A stretch of DNA of 64,000 nucleotides from Welwitschia mirabilis (taxonomy: Eukaryota; Gnetophyta; Gnetopsida; Welwitschiales). Under the pieces are notes generated by a model. That model searched no databases. It saw nothing but the letters and a program-made list of their open reading frames with translations, and was not told the origin of the DNA. How positions within the stretch are numbered: the stretch's first letter is position 1; each line of letters begins with the position of its first letter. The stretch covers positions 110,148,534-110,212,533 of the forward strand of contig JBOZIK010000001.1 of assembly GCA_051453625.1 (NCBI GenBank), given 5' to 3'. Of this stretch, positions 11,654-23,619 are shown piece by piece. Position numbers and translations under genes: made by a program.

Positions 11654-12735
11654 TGTTGTGATGCTAAATTGTATTTTTTTATGGGTATTTTGAGTATTTT
11701 TGCATGAAACTTAGACAATTTTAACAAAAAAACAATAATTATTAAGAGTCAAGGAGAAAATCACATAAATACACAAGTAATTCCACATTTAGAGGAATTT
11801 TGGATTAATGTTGATACTTTACATTTTGATACTTTACATTTTGAGGAGNNNNNNNNNNNNNNNNNNNNNNNNNNNNNNNNNNNNNNNNNNNNNNNNNNNN
11901 NNNNNNNNNNNNNNNNNNNNNNNNNNNNNNNNNNNNNNNNNNNNNNNNAATGCCAAATTATATTTTTTTGATGGAGTATTTTGAGTAATTTTGCAAGACA
12001 TTTAGATAATTCTAATTAGAAAATGATGATTATTGAGAGTTAAGGAGAAGATCATGGAAATGCAAAAATACGAACACATTTGAAGGCATTTTGAAACAAT
12101 TCTGATACTTTACATTTTGAGGAGGAATTAATGAGCTATAAGGCCAATTTAACTTGATGAAAGAGCTTCAAAAAGACTAACATCTTGTTCATTATCTGAA
12201 TAACATGGTTAGATGACACCATCTATATGCTGACAAGGATGCTGACTAGGCTAAGATGAAAGCTCATGTGGGACCTCTCTTAACATGGCATCATCTTCAC
12301 CATTATCTAGATGATATAAAGAATGATACCTAAAATTAATCATTATACTAAATTTCATCTAACTTATATAATGTCATATCCCTTCTATGAACTATTACGA
12401 TTTTGGTTGTGTTTTTTAGATTTGCTACTTTGAAGTATATTATTATAAATAAAAACTATCTTTAATATTAACTTCAATCATCTTCTTTGACACTAAAAGT
12501 TCTCATGAGAAGAGATTAAAGGGTAGAAGATCTATTCGTTAGTTACATAGAGGAGTCTTCCTTGGTCTTAGGTTATGTCTTCTTCATTAAAGTAGTGTTT
12601 CTTTATAATAGAATATTAGTTTCACTTTTAATGGAAATCTTATTTTATTTTTATATATTCCTATGCATGTCCTTTATGGTATATGTTGATTATAATTTTG
12701 TGATAGTTTCATAATTAATATAGGTTATTCCCTAA
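11654..12735 (+). repeat. LTR of gypsy fragment C, gap-broken and partly duplicated
   Basis: It starts TGTTGTGATGCTAAATTG right after the purine tract CATTAGGGGAG (11643-11653). Positions 11662-11848 and 11949-12125 are two copies of the same LTR start, on either side of a 100-N gap. Both contain TTTTTTTATGGG/TTTGATGGAG, GTATTTTGAGTA and TGATACTTTACATTTTGAGGAG. The second copy continues through a TATA box (TATAAATAAAA, 12444-12454) to about 12735, where it meets the LINE. Either two tandem LTRs lie here or the scaffolder left an unmerged overlap. Confidence 0.6.
11849..11948. other. Assembly gap, 100 N
   Basis: Default-length N run inside the LTR of fragment C. The sequences on its two sides are homologous to each other, so its true content is uncertain. 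Confidence 0.99.
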
Positions 12736-12939
12736 CAAATGCGGAATACATAAGAGATAGCATAGTGCATGAGAGATGGTAAAGTACATGAATAATGTAG
12801 GAAGAGTAAGTGATCGGAGGTGAAGCACAAGAGATAGTATGAGAGATGCAGGCCATGACTAGTGCAGAGATGAGGGCCATGACTAGTGCTTTCCTGCTTC
12901 ATTACCTCCTGTTTTAACTAATTCTAGGGTTCCTAGGAT

Positions 12940-13720
12940 TTCTTGGTTATGGAAATAATGAAAATGGATGCCCCTTCAAATGAAGTAAGCAAATCTTGCT
13001 CATGGATAGATATAGTCTCCAGGAACTAAAACTGTGGAGGTTAGGCTGCAGTTAGACTTTACCCCTTAATAGTTTTCCTCAATGAAAGTTGATATTAAAG
13101 AATATAACTAGCAGTAGAAAATCTCTCGATGGGGAAACTCACTGCTGAGATTCATATATGGCTTGAAACCCCACATTCAGAAAATCTAAAATTATGTTAA
13201 AAATTAATTGGAAGGAGAAGATATCATCTCAGTGGCACAGATTAAAAGAGGTATGTTCCTATTCAAATTTTAGTATATTGATCAAATGCAAAAGGTTTTG
13301 GATAAGGGGTTATGGTCATTCGATAATAGATCAATGATATTAAAACCCTAGTCATTGTCTTTAGCACTTAAGATTGAGAAGATAATGAAGTTTCTAATTA
13401 GATTAGATTATTGGATCTAAATCTCCATCTTTGGTTAGCTAGGATGCTTTTAAAGATTGTAAGTGTATTAAGAAAATCCATTTGCATAGATGCAATGACT
13501 ATGACTCAAAAGAGGCTTAGTTTCACTAGAATTTATGTGGAAATCATCTTAGAATATGACCTACCTTCTCTCATTTTCTTAAAGAGCCCTAATAGTGTCT
13601 CCTTGGAATAAAAGCCTGTCTATGAAAGCACACCTTTCAAAATGTTTGCATTGCATATGCTTTAGACATTCTTTAGAATAGTGTTCAAAAAGGAAAATGG
13701 TTAGCCTAGTTTGGAAACTA
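12940..13720 (+). pseudogene. LINE ORF1 remnant: DUF4283-like plus CCHC zinc knuckle
   Basis: The central frame 13411-13611 reads LDLNLHLWLARMLLKIVSVL, then CIDAMTMTQKRLSFTRIYVE. This follows the family pattern of LPLHLWS, later DxxTxxxxRLSFARVCVEI and later LP. After a one-base shift near 13635 the frame reads CLHCICFRHSLE, stop, C. This fits CX2CX4HX4C, the nucleic-acid-binding knuckle that follows DUF4283 in plant L1 ORF1 proteins. In an active element ORF1p binds LINE RNA. Stops before and after leave only fragments readable. Confidence 0.75.
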
Positions 13721-14541
13721 GTCCTATCAAATCTCAATCTTTACTAGAAAAAAATCCTATTGGGCATTAGAATTCTTAGGAATTATTTAGGCCTAAAGAA
13801 GTTAACACTACCCTAAACATTAAGTTTCCGGGCCCAAATACACCTACTTTTCCTAATTGATTTGTGGGCCTTGCACAAAAAAATCCTATCATTACCATAA
13901 CTCTCAGTTTAGGGTCAGGTGAGGTTTCCTTCTAGTGCTCCCACATAGGCCCTCCTTCTGGGGTAGCTATCCCTAGTCATAAGGTGACCCCCGATGTTGA
14001 GTCTTTGATAGTTTTAGCAAGTCCTTCATGATGGTTTCAGACTAATGCTTCTGTTTGAGATCTATCCATCAGAAGTATGGCAAGCCCTCAGTGAAAGGCG
14101 ATTAGTATGTAATATGATTAGTCTTTTGCTTTTCTTGGTAGATCAGATGATGATGGATCTCCCTCCTCGGCCTCCCATCCTAACCCTGTGTCAGTAATAG
14201 TAACGAATTGCAAAAGTATGCTTCAGGAACAAAGTTTGAATCACATTCTCTAAGGCTCATCTAAGCCATCTCTGATCTCAGATACTTCCAAGAAAAGAGC
14301 ATCTCCATCCCATTCCCTAGGTCCTCCCACTTCTTCTTTAAAGCACTCATCAGGTCACCTCTTTGAGGGACCAGTTTCCAATCATGTTTTTAGTCGTATT
14401 CTTACTATAGATTTAGTCCCTTAAGAATATGTAATTTCTCAAAAAAAAATTTGAATCGAGAAACTTAGCTAATACGTTAATGCAATGTAAATCTAAAAGA
14501 GAAAAGAATAAAGGCAGAACTGATTTTCTTAAAAAAGTTTC

Positions 14542-15290
14542 ATGAAAATTACCTCTTAAAATATAAGAGGCCTAAGCAACCCTAATAAATAGTAAGAAAT
14601 TTGATACCTTATCTCTCATCTAAGGCATTTTGTTATATCCATTTTAGAAATGAAAGTTCAGACCTATAAAGCAGAGTTTATTGCTAAAAGTTATATGCCA
14701 AATAAGTTCTAGAAATTTTCTCATAATTTCACCAATAGTTCTAATAGTAGGATAATGTTATTATGAAATCTAGTAGATGTCTAGATCACCATGAAATATG
14801 TCTCTCGTTAAATTTTAAATTGTAAAATGTTTATCAACAATGCAACCTTCTTGGTTTCTTTTGTTTATGCCTTTAATTATCCCAAAGATAGACAGCCTCT
14901 ATGGTTAGATATTTCTATACTCAGCCAGGAGGCAAACATCCCTTGGATTCTACTAGGGGATTTTAATTGCATTGTAAACCATAGTGAGAAACTAAATGGA
15001 TTTTTGGTTCTCCCCAAAGACATAGAGGAACTCTAAAACCTCTTTCGTACCTCTCACCTTTCAAATTTAAAAAAGATTAGTTGTTTTTTCTTATGGTCAG
15101 AAAAGCATCTCCTTCAAAATCGTATTCACTATAAGTTGGATAGAGCCTTAATCAATAATTTTTAGCTTGACGCTTTCCCCCACTTCTTTGTTGAGTTTCT
15201 CCTGCTAGGCCTTTCTGATCACTCTTCTATAATCCTTCATCTTCATAAAGGCCTTAAAGTATATACTCCTTTTAAGTTTTATAATTTTTG
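14542..15290 (+). pseudogene. LINE ORF2 endonuclease (EEP/APE-like) remnant
   Basis: The ORF2 start is visible at 14542 as MKITS, stop, NIRGLSNPNK, matching the usual MKIISWNIRGLN opening with the Trp codon lost. The 14827-15036 frame contains WILLGDFNCIVNHSEKLNG, the conserved GDFN motif of the apurinic-type endonuclease. Further down the same frame, YKLDRALIN and LGLSDHSSI give the conserved LDR and SDH motifs. The enzyme nicks target DNA to start target-primed reverse transcription. Several stops, including a UAA at the sixth codon, inactivate it. Confidence 0.85.
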
Positions 15291-15839
15291 ATGTAATTAG
15301 GTAGACTTTCTCAATTTTATCCACTCAAGCTAGAATTGTATCCCGATCTGTAACTTCCTAGATGACCTTCATAGGAAAATGCAATTTATGAAGCAAGATC
15401 TTAAATCTAGATTCTCTAGTATGACCAGAAGGATAAGGTACTCTATGCAAACTACTAAAACCAAGCTTTCATCCATTCAAATTCAATTAGATTCATCTCC
15501 CCAGTGTCATCACCTCATTTAGAAAGAGAGAGTTGTAGCTGTAGCCTTCAAAAAATTGATTTGATAGTAGTTCTTGCTTAATAAACAAAGAGCAAAAATT
15601 AGATCGACCTCTTGGGGAGACCTTAATACATCTTATTTTCATGCCTATCTCAACCAAAGAAGTCATTTATCAGCAATTATGGCTTTTTATGATGCAAATA
15701 AAGCCTTACTAGATAACTAGTAAGAGATCCACCAAGTTATCATTGCTTAATTTCCAAGATTTTCTAGACCATGAGGGAAGAGTAGCCTCCGTAGAAAAAT
15801 TAATATTGTCTAATGTACTTTTAATTTTAAACCATCATT

Positions 15840-16760
15840 ATATGGATCTGTGAAGGCTGATCTCACCTGAGGAGATTAAATTATCCTTTGTTTTATTGAT
15901 AATGACAAATCCTTAGGAGCTAATGGGTTTTCTACCAAGTTTTTCAAATCCTCTTGGAATATCATAGGGGAATATGTCTGTAAAGCCATCAAAAACTTTT
16001 TTTTTTTGTCATGGTAGAATGCCTAAATCCATTAATTCTACAACAATTATCCTAGTCCCTAAATTAAATAGTCCCTCTGTGGCATCAGACATTAGACCCA
16101 TCACTTGTTATAATGTTATTTACAAAGCCATTTCACTTATTATTTTTCATAGGCTCAAAGGTATGCTAGTTGATATAGTAGCTTATAATCAAGCGTCTTT
16201 CATCCCCCATACAAGTATCATCCACAACATCCTCTTAGCTTAAAAGCTTACCCAACACTATGCCAGAAGAATAATCAGCCCAAGTTGTGCCCTTAAACTG
16301 AACCTTAAGAAGGCTTATGACATGTTTCTTGGCCCTTCTTATTTAATCTACTGAAAGGTCTAGATTTTCCTTTCAAAATAATTAAGTGGATTAAAGCATG
16401 TGTTTCCACCTCTTACTTTTCAATTCTTATCAATGGGGGACTAGTTGGATACTTTCCAAGAAAGAGGGGTTTAAGGTAAGGTAACCTCTTATCCTCTTAT
16501 CTTTTTTCTCTTATCATGGAATATTTCTCTAAGAGTCTAAATAAGTTGGTTCAAAATCCCCTCTTCCACTTCCATCATAAATGCAAAAGACTTCGAGTTA
16601 CCCACCTCTATTATGCAGACAGTATTTTTGTTTTTAGTAGAGGTGATGATAGTTCCATATAATTGATGAAATAATCTTTAAATCATTTCTCAGAGGTGTT
16701 GGTTCTTGAGGCAAATCTGTTTAAAATCCAAGCCTTCTTTATAGGAGTTACCCAAGGTTA
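15840..16760 (+). pseudogene. LINE ORF2 reverse transcriptase remnant
   Basis: Readable blocks include DNDKSLGANGFSTKFFKSSW (15895-15957), matching the family's DDKAPGPDGFSxxFFKxxW. The frame at 15974-16243 gives STTIILVPKLNSP, then SDIRPITCYNVIYKAISLII and NQASFIPHTSIIHNILLA, matching ILIPK, RPISLCNVxYKxISKIL and QxAFIxGRxIxDNILLA. The catalytic FADD-equivalent reads LYYADSIFVF (near 16605-16635), with the second Asp changed to Ser. Multiple frameshifts separate the blocks. Confidence 0.85.
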
Positions 16761-17439
16761 AAAAGAGCAATTCATGCAGTTACTAAATTTCTCAAAATGC
16801 ACCCTTCTGGTTAAATATCTTAGAGTACATCTCAATTCAGAAAAGCTTTCTATTAAAGATTGTCTCCCTCTAATTCTTATAATAAATAGGAAAATCAAGT
16901 CTTAGACTTCTAAATTCCTTTTCTATGCTAGAATATTGGTTTTAATCAAGGTTGTTCTTCAATCTTTATCCTTATTCTGGTACAAAGTTCTCATCTTGTT
17001 AAGTAAGATCCTCCATGAAATCAATTCTCTTTACATAAGATTCCTTTTGACAAGGAAGTCTTAATAGTTCAAAAAAGCCATAGTTGCATGGAAAATTTTA
17101 GTGAAAAGAAAAACAACTAGAGGGCTGGATCTAATAGATTCCATTCAGATGAATAAATCCTTAGTGCTCATCCAACTTTGGGTTCTTTCTCTCAAGAAGG
17201 ATACCCTTTGGGTTAAATGATGTAGTAAGTACTATTTCAAAAATTTAAATTTCTAGCAGTATCAGATAAAATCAAATTCCTTCTGAATCATCAAAAAAAC
17301 TTGAAACTTAGATACCTCATAGGCAGATGTATACAAGTTTCAACTAATTCTTTGACTTGAAAGATTCTAGGCGATCCTTCTTCTACCTTTGCATCTTATC
17401 TCTATCTAGGTGGTTAATCCCCAAAGGTAGAATAGTTCT

Positions 17440-17870
17440 TCTTAGTCTGGAATCGATTTTATTTCTCAAAATATTCCTTTACTGCATGGTTAACTTATTA
17501 TAATAGACTATTCACTAAAGATAAACTCTTCAAATTAGGTATTCAGGAAGATCCAAGCTGTGCTCTTTGTGGAATGTCTGTAGAAAAAAGAAACCATCTC
17601 TTGTTTGAGTGCCCCCATTCTTTTCTACTTCTCTACTTAGCCATGAATATATTTCACATCTATTCCCCAATTTTATCCTTATATGAACTTCTTACCTAGC
17701 TTATTTCTAGTTTTGAGTTTACTTCTACCTAGCATTCCATCACCAAGTTCATTTTCGTAGCCTACATTTACCTCATATAAAAAGAAAGGAATGACAAAAT
17801 ATTTAGAAAGAAAGCTTTTGAAATTTTGCATGTTATCAAAGAAATCAGGTTTTAGCTTCATTGCGAACTT
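17440..17870 (+). pseudogene. LINE ORF2 C-terminal zf-RVT remnant
   Basis: The frame near 17480-17650 reads RLFTKDKLFKLGIQEDPSCA followed by LCGMSVEKRNHLLFECPHS. This is the cysteine-histidine domain (CxLC, then ExxxHLxFxC) found at the end of plant LINE ORF2 proteins. A basic stretch typical of the ORF2 end, KERNDKIFRKKAFEILHVIK, follows at about 17780-17840. The zinc ligands C, C, H and C are all kept. Stops at about 17697 and 17733 break the frame. Confidence 0.8.
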
Positions 17871-18120
17871 TCATTAAACCACTAGTATCAAATCTCTTAT
17901 CAAAATGGTGAGTGGTATCAGTTGGTTAAAACATCCCTAGGTCTACTGAGATGATCTCCCAAGGATTATTTTAGCTTTATGAGGACTTAAGAAGTTCTAA
18001 TCAGGTGCTATATAGTTCTTATGGAGTTTTCTAAGTTTCTATGCCATTTTTCAATATTGAATGTTTGTTCTTATCTAGGACTAGCTTCACTGTCAGCAAG
18101 ACTTTCTTCCCACTTTTTAA

Positions 18121-18275
18121 GTTCTACCAGTACTACTTTGTCTCTGTGGAGGTCTTCTAAGCATTGACTAGTAATAAGTTTACAAGTTAAGTGCAACACA
18201 CAAATCAGTCCTCCATGCCTACATTTCGGCCCTCCTGGACCTCACATAGTAAGCACTTTGGCATGATTTCATCTG
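18121..18275 (+). repeat. Direct repeat, copy 1
   Basis: About 155 bases, imperfectly repeated at 18818-18962, roughly 690 bases downstream in the same orientation. The origin is not recognised. Confidence 0.6.
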
Positions 18276-18817
18276 GGACTTCCTAAGAAATGGGGAAAGC
18301 CCTACCTATTTATGACCTATTATCTCTACTCAATTTCAAGCTCTGTGAAGGGAGAATAGGTTTTTCAAAGACTACCTTCCTAACGTTTAAGAAGTCTATT
18401 GGTGATACTAAGGAAGGAGGTCGTTTCTCCTCTAGACCTTAGTCCTCCTTCAGATCTTTTTGATCACGTTTTCTCTGCTTATCAGATATGCCCTCCAAAG
18501 GCTAAGGAATTTGTAGGTGAAGTTGATATGCTGGTTTTCTTTATGATGTATTTTTCTTAAGAGGAATTATTTGATTTTCCCTCAATTCTCTGCCATTCAG
18601 AGGAGTACAAGTAGAAATCAAAAGAGCTGGAGTAGATAAAGGTGTTGAAGGTGTACTTTCAGCATCAAGGATAATAATATGAAATTAGCTTCACAGTCTT
18701 AGTGTCAGATCAAGAAGTTACAAAGATATCCAAGGCTTCTTGAGGGATGTAGTGGTTTCAATTCTGTAATAAAAGCTTCCGTTAAAAGCAACACCCAGTT
18801 TCCATCAGTTGAATCAT

Positions 18818-18962
18818 TTACAGGCACTACTCTGTCCTTGTGTAGGATTTGTCTTCAAGTTTGTAGGTTAAGAGTAGTTCATCATTTGATTCCCTCTCCC
18901 ACGTCTATGTTTCAGTTCTCCTGGGATCCACATAGTGAGCATCTTAATTATGGGTGGATTCT
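18818..18962 (+). repeat. Direct repeat, copy 2
   Basis: Imperfect copy of 18121-18275. Shared blocks are the ACTACT-TGTC-TGTG segment, the CTCCCA/CTCCAT-CC-ACATTTC segment and the CACATAGT(A/G)AGCA block. Confidence 0.6.
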
Positions 18963-19261
18963 AAGAGATATTTGGAAGTTAAAACTCAAAAATAGCGATT
19001 TCTTTGGGTACTCAAATTTCATAAGAAAGTAGTCAGAGATACTATATCAAGAACGTTCTTAAGTTATGATAGTGCAAAATCCTTAGGGCCTACTCCTATA
19101 AAAAATGCATTTATTAGTTTAATTGAACCTAGAATAGTAGGGTCTTGGCTATACAATAGCAATTATTGTCATTTTTAAACTTAAAAAAATTTTAAGGGTA
19201 ATTTTGTAATAATAAATATTGTGCCCAGGTCATACAACATTATGCATGCATTCCTTCTATT

Positions 19262-19447
19262 ATTAGCGAGTTCATGTTTAACAAAACTTTGATAATCACT
19301 TCAGGTAAAAATATCAATGTTAATGGATTGGTATTTAATCCACCAAGAAGTGGCCCAGCCATGTGGGAAATTAGTGTTCCTAATCATAGCTATGTAGAAT
19401 TCTTTATTTCAATTTGTTTTTCCACTTTACTGAAATCCTTTATTTGA
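19262..19447 (+). pseudogene. Rhamnogalacturonate lyase-like gene fragment
   Basis: One frame is open for about 61 codons up to a TGA at 19445-19447. Its core reads GLVFNPPRSGPAMWEISVPN, followed by EFFI. This matches my recollection of the conserved block of plant rhamnogalacturonate lyases (polysaccharide lyase family 4), roughly LVYxPPRxGPTLWEIGIPDRxAAEFxxPDP. The residues just before it, TLIITSGKNINV, also fit the short beta-rich stretch preceding that block. These enzymes cleave pectin backbone in the cell wall. Downstream the expected FRQYGLW block cannot be read, and no other exon was seen, so this looks like a captured or relic fragment. A database search would settle it. Confidence 0.5.
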
Positions 19448-20220
19448 CACCGAAGAGACATAGGCGATAACAACGATCCCTTTCCTCCCCTATTTTCTAA
19501 TAGAGAAGTACAACAACTCACCCAGCTTTATATTTAGTGAATTCAATGCTGGTGGTCTTCTGGATCCCAAATTTTGCTTAGTTTATTTGTAGTTTAGACT
19601 TTTCTTAGTACTATTTTGAACAACGGAGGATACGATAGCTTCTTTATAGTACATACAATATGTCATATTTTTGATACTTTTCTATCTGCAGGCCAACCGC
19701 AAGTTTTCTCTAGCCTGTGTCTGTCCCCATAGGTTCTCTCATAGAGTACATTTCTCTATGTCATAGTATTCATCTCCAAAGAAATGATGATTTTTGTAAG
19801 TGGAGTTTCAANNNNNNNNNNNNNNNNNNNNNNNNNNNNNNNNTGCTTTCTAGGCCTGCCCTGGGAACCCTCTGAAGTAGCTTTCAAGTTTTACCCCCTG
19901 TCCAAGTTGCAATTAGAGTTCTCCAGTTATTTCTTCAGTCTAAGCTCCTATAGAATTTCCACTTAGGTTTGATTTATGGTTTTTTTTTTAATGCCCCTAC
20001 ATTTTTGAAAAAGATGTTTCTTTTCTCATATCCTAGATCTATGTTTTGATAAGATAGCATTTGAATCCCAGGACTTGGCTACACCAACCTCGGATTTTTA
20101 TTCCTCATGTTTTTTATATGGGTTGTACTTTTAAAGTTGCAGCAATGAAATTCCATTAATTTTCATCCAATAAAATCGTTGTTAAGGTTGGAGTTATTAG
20201 TTTAGGATCTTGCATTGCTT
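19448..20220. other. Unassigned sequence with a short gap
   Basis: No recognised coding or element structure. It contains a 32-N gap at 19812-19843. It could hold decayed further exons of the lyase-like fragment, but no conserved block is readable. Confidence 0.3.
19812..19843. other. Assembly gap, 32 N
   Basis: Short N run. The 60-codon frame crossing it is not supported as a gene. Confidence 0.99.
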
Positions 20221-20224
20221 TATA

Positions 20225-20628
20225 TTTCATATTTTCTAGGTTAATCATTGCATTTTTTTCCATATTCTATTTAATGTACATGATATTTTGGATTAGTTAG
20301 AGTCAGTAACCATTTTTTAATTTATTTAGGCTATATAGGGTCGATCTTGATGAACGAGATTTCATAATCAGATAGATGTTGCATTTAGAGTAGATTTCAT
20401 TTGGATAGTATATTTACTTTTCTTTACATTAAAATTTTTATTACTAAATCTAAAACAAAAAAAACATAAAAATACTTTTCTTAAAATCAATTCTCTAGCT
20501 TTGAGTCTAGTGCCTTAAATGGATTATAACATTCAAGTTTACTCCCATCTATACTAGTATGCATGTTGTGTAATATATTTGTGATTAATAGGATTTGATA
20601 AAGGATGTAATGTTTTCATAAATATGCA
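20225..20628 (+). repeat. 3' end of an Athila-like LTR, truncated
   Basis: The segment AAATCAATTCTCTAGCTTTGAGTCTAGTGCC, CTCCCATCTATACTAGTATGC and ATAAATATGCACCAC (20485-20627) matches the ends of LTR E (62920-63036) and LTR B (10420-10500). It stops at GCACCAC before the final ACA. No primer site or gag follows, so it is a truncated solo piece. The left limit is approximate. Confidence 0.6.
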
Positions 20629-20639
20629 CCACTATAGAG

Positions 20640-23600
20640 AGGTAAAAATAGAAAATACTTTTCAAAGGCTACAACATTAAAACTATGAAAGCCCATCAAA
20701 GAGAAAATCATGAAAGATAAAAAATAATCAATTAGGAAGAAGATGTAAGTAGGTGTTAATAAAAGGGTTATAACAAATAAATAGAGAAATCAAAAAGTAA
20801 TAAAAAATCTAAAAGATCCTAAAAAGTTATAAAAAGACCCTCTTCCACATAAAAGACTTTACCTTCTTCATAAGACCCATATAAGGAATGAACAGACTAG
20901 ATAGAAAATTACTAAATTTGTAGAACCTTAATTATGAGTCTTATAAGCATAATGAAGAATGTTTTCATGAAGGGAAAGAATGTTCATAATCATTTTAGTG
21001 ATATAATTTAAAATTGGAAAATTATTATATTATAACTTGTAGCAAGTATTGATGCTTAAATTGAGTTAATGGGATCAAGGAATTTGACATTATTTGAGAG
21101 GATAAATAGAGAATTGAAGGGATTGAGCATTGTCATATAACACTTAAATGACATTATATATATGTTTAAGACCTCTAGAAGTAGTCACTAGAAGAGGTTA
21201 AAATGATAGAAGCTATTAAAGCTACATTATAATCATTTTTCAAAGGGAGCAGAGGAACTCTTCATTTATTATCATCATGGTATGCTTTATTTCTAATAGA
21301 ATCTTAGTTATGATTCTCATAAGAATCAATACCATTAAAATTTTATTTCCTTTCTAGGAGAGAAAATAAATAATTAGAGAAATAGGAGGATGAGTAGTCC
21401 TAATCATGATATGAATCTCTACTCCTAGTATAACCTATTTCATCATATAAGCCTCCTAGAGAGTAAGGGTTACCAGAGTTATGTTTGATATCTAAATCAT
21501 CATAAGCATTTAGGCATAATAAAATCCTATATATGTTATAAGTAGATTTTGCTTAGTATTTAAGCTTTCCATTGAGACTCTAAATCTCAAAGATTACCTT
21601 CTCACTATGAGAGTGAAACTATAATTTTACATTAGCATAAAATTTAGGTAATAAGTATGTAGAGATACTACTTTGAAAATATTTTTTTAAAGATTAAGTT
21701 TTTTAATAGGTAGTGTATTCTTATCATAATCATTATACAATCTAGGTTTCTTAAAAAATACATAAATACATTTAGAATACAAATAAAAGTAGGATAATGT
21801 TAACCTATCACTTTTTTCAAAAATATATTATGATAGAATACTTAGAAAGAAAATTCAAATAGTTTTCCAATTAATCACGATAAGAGAAAATGTTCCTAAA
21901 TCCTAGTTTCTACAAATGCTTTACTAGGGAAAGACCTTAAATTAAAATCATTTAAAAAATAAAAGATGTCTTTCCCTATATTCTATAACACATACCACTT
22001 TCCATTAATTGATAATTTTCTTTTGATTACATTAAAATTGGTATTTATTTATCCCCTATAATACTTTAGTATCATTAACTATGAAAGAAATTAAAGGTTT
22101 TTCTCCCTTTATAACTAAACCTAATCATCCTAGAATTAATATTTAATCCAAAAATTCTTTCTACAATCTTATTTGTTATCAAGCCATACATTATTTAGAA
22201 TATTATCTTGAAGCTAATGCAACTTAGAAGTATTTATTTTCTTCTTAAATAACTTAGCAAATCTAAATATGAATAATTTCTTTTCACTAAATAGTATTAA
22301 TAATTTTATTTAACACATTCATAAAGGAACTCCTCATAAATATCTAGAGAGATAGATTACTAACTAATTATTAAGAAATAAGAGAAGGTTGATAAATAAT
22401 CTTATTCCTTACAATATTCCAATATTTTCAAATTCTTGCATGATGAAGAATGCCCTAGACTTCTTAACTATGAAATTGAAAAATCTACAAGTATAATTTT
22501 CTTAAACCATTAGATGAAACATTCCTAACACTTATCTCCATTGTACATAATATTTTTCATTTCTTTGATTCTTCTATAGCTCTCTTAAATCACTTAAATA
22601 ATAAAGCATGAGTTTAAATATGAATATTAGGAAGATTTAAATCCCCACAATCTTTACTCGATTTGAAAAAGTCATATGAGATTTTAAAAAAAGTCTTATG
22701 ATTACTAGTTTTTTTAATAGAAATCTTCATAAGTATTTCCAACTTTTTACTTACATTAGGATTTGGTTCCATGATGGATGAATAGTAAATACAATAACCA
22801 ACAAAATATGTTTGATGATTACTACCTAACTAAGAAAGGAGAGTTTATCATTTGCATAAATTTTTATTTATATTATCTATTACACATTTTTAGGCTTTAC
22901 GAGTATCCCCATTTAAAATCATACTAACACCCCCCTAATTTAAAGTATTTATCTAATGTTCCCTAGCCCGTGAATATTATTAATGCTAATATTATAGGAA
23001 AAACATAAAATTCAAGTAGGCTTTAAATTTATTCCATTTTATATTTAACTCTAAAATAGCATTATAAGTCTATAGGTATTTTACCATATTTTTAGTCTTA
23101 TTTTCTTTTGCTTTTAACATCATAAATGAACCATTTGTATATTAACCAATGATTAAATCCTCATTACTATACTAATATATTACTTTATAACATAAATTAT
23201 ACCTAATCCACTGTTATAAATGGATAACATGATAAAGAACAACTTTGATGAATTAATTTATGTAAGAAAAAGGAATGAGATTATAGTAGATTAATATTCA
23301 AACTATTATTTGCATATTTTTAAAAAAAAGTTAACATGATTTAAAACAATTACTTCTTAATTCATACACTTAACTACTACATGCAGAAAGATCTAGATAA
23401 TTTTGTTATACGCCTTTATGAAATCTAGTTTTAATGTAAACGTTACACTTACTAAATATAACTTCCATATTATTCCTTCAAAAGGTGTAAAGACATTATT
23501 TAAAGTAAAATTTACTAAGATTTTAAATTGCTAATTGATCTTAAATTAATATGATTTTTGTAGAATGAAATGTAATTTTACAGATTCAAGAAACTAAAGG
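20640..23600. other. AT-rich interval, nothing recognised
   Basis: About 3 kb without a convincing open frame, LTR pair or domain motif on either strand. Stops are dense in all frames. It is probably decayed retroelement interior. Confidence 0.4.
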
Positions 23601-23619
23601 ATCCATATCCAAAAGATAG

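Larger units (their letters stand above)
12740..18000 (+). mobile_element. L1-type plant LINE, near full length, inactivated
   Basis: About 5.3 kb. A 5' UTR-like stretch with short direct repeats (GGCCATGACTAGTGC twice, 12851-12895) is followed by ORF1 with a DUF4283-like domain and CCHC knuckle, then ORF2 with endonuclease, reverse transcriptase and a C-terminal zinc-binding domain. This is the usual order of plant L1 non-LTR retrotransposons. All domains contain in-frame stops and frameshifts. The element follows directly after a truncated gypsy LTR (12735), consistent with insertion into it. A poly(A) tail is not recognisable and the 3' end is approximate. Confidence 0.85.
18000..19260. 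other. Unassigned repeat debris with an internal direct duplication
   Basis: Less AT-rich than the surroundings. 18121-18275 and 18818-18962 are related copies (ACTACTTTGTCTCTGTG versus ACTACTCTGTCCTTGTG, and later TTTCGGCCCTCCTGGACC versus TTTCAGTTCTCCTGGGATCC). The 64-codon frame at 18838-19032 covers the second copy and has no recognised domain. This may be LINE 3' flank or another LINE fragment. Confidence 0.4.
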
